Assembly: GCA_047629975.1 (NCBI GenBank)
Contig: JBLHUT010000013.1
Coordinates: forward strand, 1 to 26,214
Source of the DNA: JBLHUT01 sp047629975
GTDB lineage: Bacteria > Pseudomonadota > Alphaproteobacteria > Rhodobacterales > Rhodobacteraceae
Direction: 5' to 3'
Length of the DNA: 26,214 bases
Shown here one piece after another: positions 8,194-15,428 of the stretch; the stretch's first letter is position 1, and each line of letters begins with the position of its first letter. Below the pieces are notes generated by a model. It worked only from the letters and a program-made list of their open reading frames with translations, did not search any database and had not been told where the DNA came from. A program made the position numbers and the translations under genes.

Positions 8194-9240
8194 ATGATTA
8201 ACCCGTCCGATCTGGCACATTGTGAAGAAGCGATCCGCCACGGCTCTTTGTCTTTTCATGCCGCCAGCCGTGTGTTGCCGGCAAAATACCGTGATCCGGC
8301 GCTTGCGCTTTATGCGTTTTGCCGGCTTGCCGATGATGCGGTCGATCTGCAGACCGAAAAAGCTGCCGCTGTGCTGCGCCTGAAGGAGCGGTTGGAGCTG
8401 GCATATGCCGGACGGCCGGTCAATGCGCCGACCGACAGGGCGTTTACCGCCATGATCGAAGCCTATGAAATGCCGCGCACCCTGCCCGAGGCGTTACTCG
8501 AAGGGCTGGCTTGGGATGCGATGGAGCGGAACTACGCTAACCTTTCGGAGCTGTTCGATTATTCAGCCCGTGTGGCAAGTTCGGTCGGGGCGATGATGTC
8601 GGTATTGATGGGGGTTCGTGACCAACATGCGTTGGCGCGGGCCTGTGATCTTGGCGTGGCGATGCAATTGACGAATATTGCCCGCGACGTGGGCGAGGAT
8701 GCGCGCGAGCGACGGATGTACCTGCCGCTGGACTGGCTCGAGGCCGCAGGCATCGAACCCGAAGCGTTTTTCCGTGACCCTGTGCCCAGTGCACCTGTTC
8801 GCCGTATGGTTCAAAAACTTCTGGCCGAGGCAAGCCGGCTATATGTTCGGGGCGAGGCGGGTATTTCGGCTCTTCCGGCGTCTTGCCGGACAGGAATTTA
8901 TGCGGCGCGCCATATCTATTCAGGGATTGGTGCGGATGTAGGCCGCGCCGGATTTGACAGTATCAGCCGACGCGCCCGAACCAATACCCGCCAGAAAATC
9001 GGATGGCTCATGCTGTCGGGTTTCAACGCAGGTGTTAGCACGATTATGCCGGGCAGTGCCGTTCTGTATGCTCCGCCGTTGCGCGAGGTCAAGTTTCTGG
9101 TGGATGCGGCGGCTCATAAACCTTCGGTCGAGGCCAATCAATGGGGTGAGGGACGCGCCGGTGATCTGGTGGCCTTGTTTGCTGCTTTGAAAGCAAAAGA
9201 CATCCAGCGTGAGGGCGCACTGGAAACTTCGCCCTCCTAG
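8194..9240 (+). CDS. crtB: Phytoene synthase
   Basis: A 348-residue squalene/phytoene-synthase family enzyme that joins two geranylgeranyl diphosphate molecules to phytoene, the first committed carotenoid step. Both aspartate-rich metal-diphosphate motifs are present: DDAVD at 47-51 and DVGED at 165-169 within LTNIARDVGEDARERRMYLP. Length fits the family. The ATG at 8194 lies 6 bp after the crtI stop and is preceded by a GGAG-like site inside the end of crtI. It is followed after 16 bp by tspO. Its substrate comes from CrtE (divergent unit to the right) and its product goes to CrtI directly upstream in the same operon. Confidence 0.96.
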   Translation: MINPSDLAHCEEAIRHGSLSFHAASRVLPAKYRDPALALYAFCRLADDAVDLQTEKAAAVLRLKERLELAYAGRPVNAPTDRAFTAMIEAYEMPRTLPEALLEGLAWDAMERNYANLSELFDYSARVASSVGAMMSVLMGVRDQHALARACDLGVAMQLTNIARDVGEDARERRMYLPLDWLEAAGIEPEAFFRDPVPSAPVRRMVQKLLAEASRLYVRGEAGISALPASCRTGIYAARHIYSGIGADVGRAGFDSISRRARTNTRQKIGWLMLSGFNAGVSTIMPGSAVLYAPPLREVKFLVDAAAHKPSVEANQWGEGRAGDLVALFAALKAKDIQREGALETSPS

Positions 9241-9256
9241 GCTTATATATCGAAAT

Positions 9257-9730
9257 ATGGATTGGATTGTTTTTGCGATTTTCTTTGCAGCTTGCTGTGC
9301 GGCGGGTGCAACCGGAGCGATGTTTTCGCCCGGACCGTGGTACCGTGATCTTGTAAAGCCATGGTGGACACCGCCGGGTTGGGTGTTTCCGGTTGTGTGG
9401 AGCACTTTGTATTTCTGCATGGCGGGCGCGGGAATGCGCGCCGCGATTGCGCCGGATAATTTGTATGCAATGGCCTTTTGGTCGCTTCAAATTGCGCTGA
9501 ACACGCTTTGGTCGCCGGTATTTTTCGGCCTGCATCACATTCGCGCAGGCGCTGTCATTATCGTGTCTTTATGGATCGCAGTATTCGGAGCGACGATTGC
9601 CCTGTGGGATGTCGATCCGGTGGCGGGAATGCTTTTCGCGCCCTATCTTTTGTGGGTCACAATCGCCGCTGCGCTGAATTTCAGCGTTTTGCGATTGAAT
9701 CCGGATGCAAAGCCCGTTGTAACGACCTGA
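9257..9730 (+). CDS. tspO: Tryptophan-rich sensory protein TspO (TSPO/MBR family)
   Basis: A 157-residue integral membrane protein with five predicted transmembrane helices and many Trp residues, including the family hallmark block PWWTPPGWVFPVVWSTLY and the later region ALNTLWSPVFFGL. In Rhodobacter, TspO in the outer membrane responds to oxygen and down-regulates carotenoid and bacteriochlorophyll genes by affecting tetrapyrrole traffic. The same crtI-crtB-tspO order is found there, which supports the call. The start is placed at ATG 9257 (MDWIVFAIFFAACC). An earlier in-frame ATG at 9209 lies inside crtB and would add an unlikely charged leader. I see no strong Shine-Dalgarno at 9257, so translation may depend on crtB. 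Confidence 0.93.
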   Translation: MDWIVFAIFFAACCAAGATGAMFSPGPWYRDLVKPWWTPPGWVFPVVWSTLYFCMAGAGMRAAIAPDNLYAMAFWSLQIALNTLWSPVFFGLHHIRAGAVIIVSLWIAVFGATIALWDVDPVAGMLFAPYLLWVTIAAALNFSVLRLNPDAKPVVTT

Positions 9731-9818
9731 TCGTTTGGCTTTTTGCGGCTTGCGCATGCAGGGTGCCCCCCCGATGCCGATGTTGCACGGGAGGTGCAGC
9801 TGTTTCAGGTCCGTATTA

Positions 9819-10739
9819 TCATGTGGGCCAGCCTCGTCTGCGTGGCACTTTTACGGCAAGCATGGGTTTCAGCAGCGGCGACGCAAAACGGTTGAGGTCA
9901 AGCGCCTCGTGAACGCCGACAGTATTTTCGCCGTCAAACTGGATTTCGACAGCCGACCGGCAATAAAACGGCGCATCCAGCATTGCTTTGACCTGTTTGG
10001 GTTTTGTGCCGGCATCTGCACGCGTTTCGCGCTTTACCGCCCACAACGAGCGTCGGATTTTCGCTTTCGGGGGAGATTTGATGACCTTTGCGGCACCTGA
10101 TTTATCGAAAATCACGCCGACCGACAATTCGGTCCCGTCGCGCCTGTCGGCATCATAAAAACACACAGACCCCTCGCGGCAAGGATAGCGACCCCATGTC
10201 CAATAGCTGAAATCGTCCTCAAGGGCTGCGGTGCCGAAGTTGGCGTCAAAATAGCCGTGACCCTCCCATTTCCAGCCCTTTTGATTCAGGTCGACCTTGA
10301 TTCGCGATAGTGGTGCAAAAGGCCGCCAGACGTGCGAACCATCCGGTTTCAGCGGAAGTTCCACGTTGGTGATTGCCTCGGGTTCCACCACGATCTGGCC
10401 TTGAAGCCTGCCAAGGTGTGGCCAGCAAAGTTCGTTCACATCAATGACAAGTTTATCACCGGTCCAATGCATCTGGCTGGGGCCGACCCGTAGCGTTGTG
10501 CTCGACAACCCAAGCGCATCCTCGCCCCTGTCGGTCATGGTCCAACGCCCCCCCGGACCATACGTTGCTACATTGATGCAGCAGTGATTGGCCGGGTTCT
10601 TGCGTCCTGACCAACGGTACCAAGGGGAAAAGACCGATCCTATGAACCCGATGATGGAGATTGCATAGGTTCCGCAGTCCGAGATGCCGTCGACATACCA
10701 CCACGCGTATCCATCCGCAGGGACCGAGAGGTCGAAGCA
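9819..10739 (-). CDS. crtC: Hydroxyneurosporene synthase (carotenoid 1,2-hydratase), start unresolved
   Basis: CrtC adds water to the end of neurosporene or related acyclic carotenoids, giving the 1-hydroxy group later methylated by CrtF. The conserved region begins at about 10739 with the block VPADGYAWWYVDGISD and continues through FIGSVFSPWYRW, CCINVATYG and DDFSYWTWGRYP to the stop at 9819, about 306 residues, close to family length. The start is a problem. In this frame there is no ATG, GTG, TTG or CTG between the conserved N-terminus and an ATG at 11030, which is 391 bp inside crtD and would add 98 residues of unconserved sequence. The given end marks the conserved core, not a start codon. 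The gene overlaps the last 100 bp of crtD in the -1 frame. Product identity is firm; the initiation site is not. Confidence 0.82.
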   Translation of the reverse strand, partial: CFDLSVPADGYAWWYVDGISDCGTYAISIIGFIGSVFSPWYRWSGRKNPANHCCINVATYGPGGRWTMTDRGEDALGLSSTTLRVGPSQMHWTGDKLVIDVNELCWPHLGRLQGQIVVEPEAITNVELPLKPDGSHVWRPFAPLSRIKVDLNQKGWKWEGHGYFDANFGTAALEDDFSYWTWGRYPCREGSVCFYDADRRDGTELSVGVIFDKSGAAKVIKSPPKAKIRRSLWAVKRETRADAGTKPKQVKAMLDAPFYCRSAVEIQFDGENTVGVHEALDLNRFASPLLKPMLAVKVPRRRGWPT

Positions 10740-12235
10740 AGGTCCGTCAGTATCGCCTCTGCCGCGTGGCGCCCTGAGAGGGTTGCCATCGGGATTCCCG
10801 CCCCCGGATGGGCTCCGCCCCCCGCCAGATAGAGCCCGGGCAAGCGGCTGCGGGCTGTCGGTCGTTGAAAGGCCGCCATCAACCCATGTGGGCTGCGCCC
10901 GTAAAGGGAGCCGTCCGACCCGGGAAACAATGCCTGAAAGTCGCTCGGCATCGTCAGTGTCCCGGGGCCCGGAGTTGGCCCGAAGGTCAAGCCGAAACGG
11001 CGAAGTGTTTGGAAAACCAGTGTCTGACATTGCTCTTTCTCCATAGGGTCTTCAGGTGCGCCCGCTGCATGAGGGGGGGCGTTCATAATGATTTCGAACC
11101 GTTCGGGACCATCGGGGATGGTCCCGCCGCCGCGGTCCTCGGCACAGATATAAAGGGTCGGATCGCGGGGCATCTTTCCCGCAGCGATCGGGTCGAATTC
11201 GTCTCGGGGGTTCGCTCCGAAAAAAACGTTGTGATAGGCCAGTTCGGGGCCTCGGGCTATGCTTGCGAAACTGTGCACATAAGCTGACAGGCTGCGCGGC
11301 CGGGTTGCATCGCGTGTCACCGAGGCGGCAGCCTTTTGACCAAGGTAGCCGTGGCCAAGAGCGGCAGGATCACCGTTAAAGATAATGTGGTCGGCAGGAT
11401 ACCGTGTGCCGTCTTCGGTTATGACGCTGGTGGCGCGGCTTCCCTGGACCTCGATCCGTGCCACGTGCGTGTTGTAGGCAAAAGTCGCGCCTTTGGAGCG
11501 CGCGAAATCTGCAATGGCAGTCGCCAGTTTGTGCATGCCGCCCGCAACGCGCCAAACGCCTGCTGCTTCAGACTGCCAGATCAGGGCCAAAAGTGCGGGC
11601 GACTGGAGGGGCGACCCGCCGACATAGGTCGCGTAGCGTCCGAAAAGCTGTGACAGGCGTTTGTCGCGGAATTGTCGCGACAGGCTGCTCATCAGGGTTG
11701 CGTGAGGACTCATGTCGGGAATAAGAGACGGATTTCGTAAAACATGTGCAGTCAAAGCGGCTTGTGAAGGCTCCGCTGCCTCCATCATCGGCCCTTTGAA
11801 TGCTTCATAGAGGCGCTTGGTGCGGGCATTGAAGCGCCGGAAATCCTGTTCCCCGCGTGGTCCGGCAAAGGCTCTGATTGCGGTGGCTGTTGCCTCGGGG
11901 TCGGCAAACAGATCAAGCGTTGTCCCGTCCCGCCACCAATGGCGCGCAAGTAATGTCTCGGCCTCGAGTGTGACATGATCGTCCAGTGTTCCGCCGCACT
12001 CTTTGAACAAGGCGTCGAACACATGCCGCATTGTCAGAACCGTCGGCCCTGCATCCACGGGCCCTGCTGGCGAGGGTACGGTGCGCATTTTGCCGCCCGG
12101 ATGGGAATGCCGCTCAAGCACGGTTACGGCGCAGCCTGCGTGAGACAGGCGTAACGCTGCGGCCAGCCCGCCCATGCCGGCGCCGATCACGACAACCTTT
12201 TGTTGCAAATCACTCACGTCGGGTGCCTCTGCCAT
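10640..12235 (-). CDS. crtD: Methoxyneurosporene dehydrogenase (C-3,4 carotenoid desaturase)
   Basis: A 531-residue FAD-dependent oxidoreductase of the CrtI/CrtD family that inserts the C-3,4 double bond in hydroxylated or methoxylated acyclic carotenoids on the way to spheroidene. The N-terminal nucleotide-binding motif is VVVIGAGMGGLAAALRL (residues 14-30), followed by HSHPGGKMRTV. The C-terminal signature is LYLAGGGAHPGAGIPMATLSGRHAAEA. The position beside crtC, and a second CrtI-type paralogue in the same cluster, make crtD the right name. After the conserved signature there is a tail of about 40 residues rich in Ser and Thr, which coincides with the overlap with crtC and looks unconstrained as protein. 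The gene diverges from crtE across 88 bp with two PpsR-type palindromes. Confidence 0.94.
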   Translation of the reverse strand: MAEAPDVSDLQQKVVVIGAGMGGLAAALRLSHAGCAVTVLERHSHPGGKMRTVPSPAGPVDAGPTVLTMRHVFDALFKECGGTLDDHVTLEAETLLARHWWRDGTTLDLFADPEATATAIRAFAGPRGEQDFRRFNARTKRLYEAFKGPMMEAAEPSQAALTAHVLRNPSLIPDMSPHATLMSSLSRQFRDKRLSQLFGRYATYVGGSPLQSPALLALIWQSEAAGVWRVAGGMHKLATAIADFARSKGATFAYNTHVARIEVQGSRATSVITEDGTRYPADHIIFNGDPAALGHGYLGQKAAASVTRDATRPRSLSAYVHSFASIARGPELAYHNVFFGANPRDEFDPIAAGKMPRDPTLYICAEDRGGGTIPDGPERFEIIMNAPPHAAGAPEDPMEKEQCQTLVFQTLRRFGLTFGPTPGPGTLTMPSDFQALFPGSDGSLYGRSPHGLMAAFQRPTARSRLPGLYLAGGGAHPGAGIPMATLSGRHAAEAILTDLASTSRSLRMDTRGGMSTASRTAEPMQSPSSGS

Positions 12236-12253
12236 TGACTCATAATGTGATTA

Positions 12254-12271
12254 TGTCCAAATTAGTTTACA
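12254..12271. promoter_or_regulatory. PpsR/CrtJ-type operator 1 between crtD and crtE
   Basis: A perfect TGT-N12-ACA (TGT 12254-12256, ACA 12269-12271), 18 bp upstream of the crtD start. Its right half-site coincides with a possible crtE -35 hexamer TTTACA (12266-12271). Confidence 0.8.
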
Positions 12272-12278
12272 TGTCTAC

Positions 12279-12296
12279 TGTCTAGTGTACGTTACA
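12279..12296. promoter_or_regulatory. PpsR/CrtJ-type operator 2 between crtD and crtE
   Basis: A perfect TGT-N12-ACA (TGT 12279-12281, ACA 12294-12296), separated from operator 1 by 7 bp. A candidate -10 element TACGTT (12288-12293) for crtE lies inside it, 16 bp from the TTTACA hexamer, so a bound repressor would cover the promoter. Promoter elements are inferred. Confidence 0.78.
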
Positions 12297-12323
12297 CTAG
12301 ATAAGAATGCAAAGGAGTACCAC

Positions 12324-13196
12324 ATGTCCTTGAGCCAAAGGATCGAAGCGGCAATGATGCAGGCGATTGCGATCGGTCAGGGGCGGATAGCACCTCCAAG
12401 GCTGTCCTCGGCACTAAGTTATGCCGTAAGTCCCGGGGGAGCCCGCATCCGCCCGACGATTGCGCTGAGTGTAGCACTGGCGTGTGGAGACGATAAGCCG
12501 GCCATTACCGATGCTGCGATTACAGCGCTCGAGTTGATCCATTGTGCAAGCCTTGTGCATGACGATATGCCGTGCTTCGACAATGCAGACACAAGACGCG
12601 GTAAGCCTTCGGTACACAAGGCTTATAGCGAGCCGCTTGCGCTTTTGACGGGTGATAGCCTGATTGTGCTGGCCTTCGAGGTGTTGGCGCGTGTCTCGCA
12701 CCATGATCCTGCCCGTGTGGCGTCTCTTATCATGATCCTCGCACAGCAGACCGGAATGCCGGGTGGCATTTGTGCGGGTCAGGGTTGGGAAAGCGAGCCT
12801 ACTGTTGATCTTTCCGCTTATCATCGTGCCAAGACCGGTGCCTTGTTTATTGCGGCGACACAGATGGGCGCGGTGGCCGCCGGACAGCCGCCCGAGCTTT
12901 GGGAAGAACTGGGCGCCCGCATTGGCGAGGCGTTTCAGGTGGCAGATGATTTGCGCGATACCCTGTACGATTCCGAAATGTTGGGGAAACCCGCAGGCCA
13001 GGACGAGATACATGGCCGCCCCAACGCGGTGCAGATGTTGGGCGTTCAAGGGGCGATATCGCGGCTCAAGGCGATCTTGTCCGGAGCAATTTCATCTATT
13101 CCGTCGTGCCCCGGCGAGGCGATGCTGGCTGAAATGGTGCGCAAGCAGGCCGAACGTTTGACACCGGTCGCGCCGCGCACCCATGCGGCCGAATGA
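12324..13196 (+). CDS. crtE: Geranylgeranyl diphosphate synthase
   Basis: A 290-residue trans-prenyltransferase that condenses isopentenyl diphosphate with farnesyl diphosphate to geranylgeranyl diphosphate, the precursor of both phytoene (via CrtB) and the bacteriochlorophyll tail. The first aspartate-rich motif DDMPCFD is at residues 80-86 and is followed by the usual RRGKPSVH. The second, DDLRD, is at 208-212. Start choice: ATG 12324 has AAGGAG at 12312-12317 with ideal spacing; a weaker in-frame ATG at 12285 lies within operator 2. The stop overlaps the crtF start by 4 bp (ATGA). In gene order it begins the crtEF unit that reads into bchCXYZ-puf. All motifs and length are normal. Confidence 0.95.
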   Translation: MSLSQRIEAAMMQAIAIGQGRIAPPRLSSALSYAVSPGGARIRPTIALSVALACGDDKPAITDAAITALELIHCASLVHDDMPCFDNADTRRGKPSVHKAYSEPLALLTGDSLIVLAFEVLARVSHHDPARVASLIMILAQQTGMPGGICAGQGWESEPTVDLSAYHRAKTGALFIAATQMGAVAAGQPPELWEELGARIGEAFQVADDLRDTLYDSEMLGKPAGQDEIHGRPNAVQMLGVQGAISRLKAILSGAISSIPSCPGEAMLAEMVRKQAERLTPVAPRTHAAE

Positions 13197-14368
13197 AAGA
13201 TCTTCAAAATGAACCTGCTTTGACAGAGCCGTTTCGCCCTGCGAAGGCACGCGGCGTGATGGCTCGGTTTCGGGGGTGGCGCAACCGCAAGGTGGCTGAT
13301 CCTGCGTTTCAAAGCTGGGCAAGCGGGTTTCGCCTGACGCGCGGGACTGCGCGGCGCGATGGTGAGGTGCTGTTTGATCTGGTCGGGGGTTTTGTACATT
13401 CGCAAGTTCTTTTTGCGCTGGTGGAGCTTGATCTGCTTGCGACCTTGCGCGACGGACCTTGCGGCGCGCGCGACTTGGCGGCCCATCACGGTATCAACCT
13501 TCAGCGGATGGAGGCATTGCTTCAGGCGGGTGTTGCGCTTGATCTGCTGCAAAAGACACGCAGCGGATATCAAACCGGACGATTGGGGGCTGCTGTGCTG
13601 GGCGTGCCGGGCTTGGCGCAGATGATTCGCCATCACGACGTTCTGTACCGTGATCTTGCCGATCCCGTTGCCTTGTTGCGCGGCGAGCGACAGACCGAGC
13701 TGGCCGATTTCTGGCCCTATGTTTTTGGCGCGGGTGCTGCGAAGGATCCCGAAGCGGCGGATCGCTATTCCGATCTTATGGCGCAGTCGCAAGGCCTTGT
13801 TGCCGAGGAAACGTTGCGGGCTGTGTCGTTTGATGGCGCGCAACGCCTGATGGATGTTGGCGGTGGTACGGGCGCCTTTTTGACTGCGGTCGGGAAGGCC
13901 GTGCCGTGGCTGACGTTAACGCTCTTTGATTTGCCCGCTGTCGTGCCCGGAGCCAAGGCGCGGTTTGCCGGTGCGGGGCTGGCGGACCGCGTTACAACGG
14001 TCCCGGGAAGTTTTCGGGATGATGCGTTGCCGGTCGGTGCCGATGTTATCAGTCTCGTGCGGGTGCTCTATGATCATTCAGACGAGACGGTGCTTCAATT
14101 ACTGTCAGATATATTGGACACTTTGCCGCCCGGAGGGCGACTTATAGTTTCCGAGCCGATGACAGGCGGCAATGTCCCGCATCGTCCGGGGGATGCATAT
14201 TTTGCGTTCTATTGCATGGCAATGCAAACCGGATGCGCACGTTCTCCTCAGCAAATCATGGATATGTTGCATGAAGTTGGCTTTGAGAACGCGACCCACT
14301 GCCCAACGCACCGGCCCTTTGTGACGTCTGTTGTGACGGCAACGCGCAAGGGTGTCAGCTCAAAATGA
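13193..14368 (+). CDS. crtF: Hydroxyneurosporene O-methyltransferase
   Basis: A 391-residue S-adenosylmethionine-dependent methyltransferase that methylates the 1-hydroxyl group made by CrtC, giving methoxyneurosporene/spheroidene-type products. It has an N-terminal winged-helix dimerisation region (about 60-135) and a Rossmann-type methyltransferase domain with motif I DVGGGTGAF at 221-229 and the acidic loop FDLP shortly after. The start ATG 13193 overlaps the crtE stop (ATGA) and has no good ribosome site of its own, so coupling to crtE is likely. There is no terminator after the stop at 14368; the bchC control region starts 8 bp later, so crtEF transcripts probably continue into the bch-puf genes as in Rhodobacter. 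Confidence 0.94.
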   Translation: MKDLQNEPALTEPFRPAKARGVMARFRGWRNRKVADPAFQSWASGFRLTRGTARRDGEVLFDLVGGFVHSQVLFALVELDLLATLRDGPCGARDLAAHHGINLQRMEALLQAGVALDLLQKTRSGYQTGRLGAAVLGVPGLAQMIRHHDVLYRDLADPVALLRGERQTELADFWPYVFGAGAAKDPEAADRYSDLMAQSQGLVAEETLRAVSFDGAQRLMDVGGGTGAFLTAVGKAVPWLTLTLFDLPAVVPGAKARFAGAGLADRVTTVPGSFRDDALPVGADVISLVRVLYDHSDETVLQLLSDILDTLPPGGRLIVSEPMTGGNVPHRPGDAYFAFYCMAMQTGCARSPQQIMDMLHEVGFENATHCPTHRPFVTSVVTATRKGVSSK

Positions 14369-14376
14369 CAATCGTA

Positions 14377-14394
14377 TGTCAATTTCAGTTGACA
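14377..14394. promoter_or_regulatory. PpsR/CrtJ-type operator 1 upstream of bchC
   Basis: A perfect TGT-N12-ACA with extended symmetry (TGTCAA...TTGACA). Its right half is the -35 hexamer of the bchC promoter. It starts 8 bp after the crtF stop codon. Confidence 0.88.
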
Positions 14395-14416
14395 CCAATA
14401 TGTGTCAGGTTAAAGT
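14389..14416 (+). promoter_or_regulatory. bchC promoter, sigma-70 type
   Basis: TTGACA at 14389-14394 and TAAAGT at 14411-14416 are separated by 16 bp. Both hexamers lie inside the two PpsR-type palindromes, so repression would work by direct exclusion of RNA polymerase. The predicted start at about 14424 gives a 5' leader of about 60 nt to the chosen bchC start. It would drive bchCXYZ and add to the puf transcripts. Confidence 0.72.
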
Positions 14417-14420
14417 TACA
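14403..14420. promoter_or_regulatory. PpsR/CrtJ-type operator 2 upstream of bchC
   Basis: A perfect TGT-N12-ACA located exactly 8 bp after operator 1. In Rhodobacter bchC the repressor binds cooperatively to two such palindromes 8 bp apart; the same geometry is conserved here. Confidence 0.88.
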
Positions 14421-14483
14421 CATATAGACACCAACATGCGACTCTGTGCCCCCATCGAGTCGCTGCCCACAGGAAGAGATGCT

Positions 14484-15428
14484 TTGCAAACAACCGCTGT
14501 CATACTTGAAGGCCCACACAAACTGGGCTTGGCGGATGTGTCGCTGGTGGCGCCGGGGGCCGGTGATCTGGTTGTCCAGATCAGCCATTCCGGAATTTCC
14601 ACGGGTACGGAAAAGCTGTTTTACACAGGTAAGATGCCGCCGTTTCCCGGGATGGGCTATCCGCTTGTGCCGGGGTACGAAAGTGCGGGTGAAGTTGTCG
14701 AGGCAGGGGTCGCTACAGGCTTCAAGGTTGGTGAGCGGGTTTTCGTGCCGGGTGCCAATTGCTTCGAGGATGGTGTGCGCGGCTTGTTTGGCGGTGCGTC
14801 ACGCATTCTTGTCACCTCTGCTGATCGTGTGACCCGTGTTGATCCCGCGATGGGGGCCGAGGGTGCCCTGCTCGCGCTTGCTGCAACGGCGTTGCATGCC
14901 ATGGCGGGGCCGCATGCGGTGTGGCCTGAATTGGTCGTCGGGCACGGTGTGCTTGGCCGGTTGCTGGCGCGTATCGCGATTGCATCAGGGGCTCCCGCGC
15001 CTGTTGTCTGGGAGATAGACGAAAGCAGGCGTCAGGGCGCGCAAGGCTACTCGGTCATGCATCCTGATGCTGACACGCGCCGTGATTATGCCAGCATTTA
15101 CGATGCCAGCGGCAATGGCGGCTTGCTCGACTCCCTTATCGGGCGGATCGCACGCGGTGGGGATGTTGTCCTTGCCGGTTTCTACACCGAGCCGCTTCAG
15201 TTCACGTTTCCGCCTGCCTTCATGAAGGAAGCCCGTTTGCGCATTGCTGCGGAGTGGGCACCGGAAGACCTGATCGCAACCCGTGGGCTTATCGATAGCG
15301 GCGCGCTTTCGCTGTCAGGCCTGATTACTCACCGAAATTCCGCGGCACATGCCGCATCAGCTTATGAGACCGCCTTTAGCGACATCGGCTGCCTGAAAAT
15401 GATCCTGGATTGGAGTGCCACACAATGA
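14484..15428 (+). CDS. bchC: 3-hydroxyethyl bacteriochlorophyllide a dehydrogenase
   Basis: BchC oxidises the 3-hydroxyethyl group of bacteriochlorophyllide to the 3-acetyl group, a late step in bacteriochlorophyll a synthesis. It belongs to the medium-chain dehydrogenase family. The start is placed at TTG 14484 because the protein then begins MQTTAVILEGPHKLGL, like the usual BchC N-terminus, and AGGAAG lies at 14471-14476. It gives 314 residues, the normal size. In-frame ATGs at 14376 and 14436 would add unconserved sequence and lie within or very near the promoter. Conserved blocks GISTGTEKLFYTGKMPPFPG and GYPLVPGYESAGEVVEAG are present. The stop overlaps the bchX start (ATGA). It heads the bchCXYZ set, so the dehydrogenase and chlorophyllide reductase are made together. 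Confidence 0.93.
   Translation: MQTTAVILEGPHKLGLADVSLVAPGAGDLVVQISHSGISTGTEKLFYTGKMPPFPGMGYPLVPGYESAGEVVEAGVATGFKVGERVFVPGANCFEDGVRGLFGGASRILVTSADRVTRVDPAMGAEGALLALAATALHAMAGPHAVWPELVVGHGVLGRLLARIAIASGAPAPVVWEIDESRRQGAQGYSVMHPDADTRRDYASIYDASGNGGLLDSLIGRIARGGDVVLAGFYTEPLQFTFPPAFMKEARLRIAAEWAPEDLIATRGLIDSGALSLSGLITHRNSAAHAASAYETAFSDIGCLKMILDWSATQ

Noticed and set aside
9731..9818. Possible terminator between convergent tspO and crtC (TGCAC/GTGCA, 9784-9798)
   Set aside because: The stem is only 5 bp and no T run follows on either strand; not enough to call.
9819..11030. Full-length 403-residue crtC starting at ATG 11030
   Set aside because: The first 98 residues lie in the conserved part of crtD in another frame, are rich in Gly, Pro, Arg and Ser and match nothing known in CrtC; they look like a shadow of crtD.
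14352..14483. Upstream ATG starts for bchC (14376, 14436)
   Set aside because: The first is within the promoter and operator; the second is only about 12 nt after the predicted transcript start and adds unconserved residues. TTG 14484 fits the protein family better.
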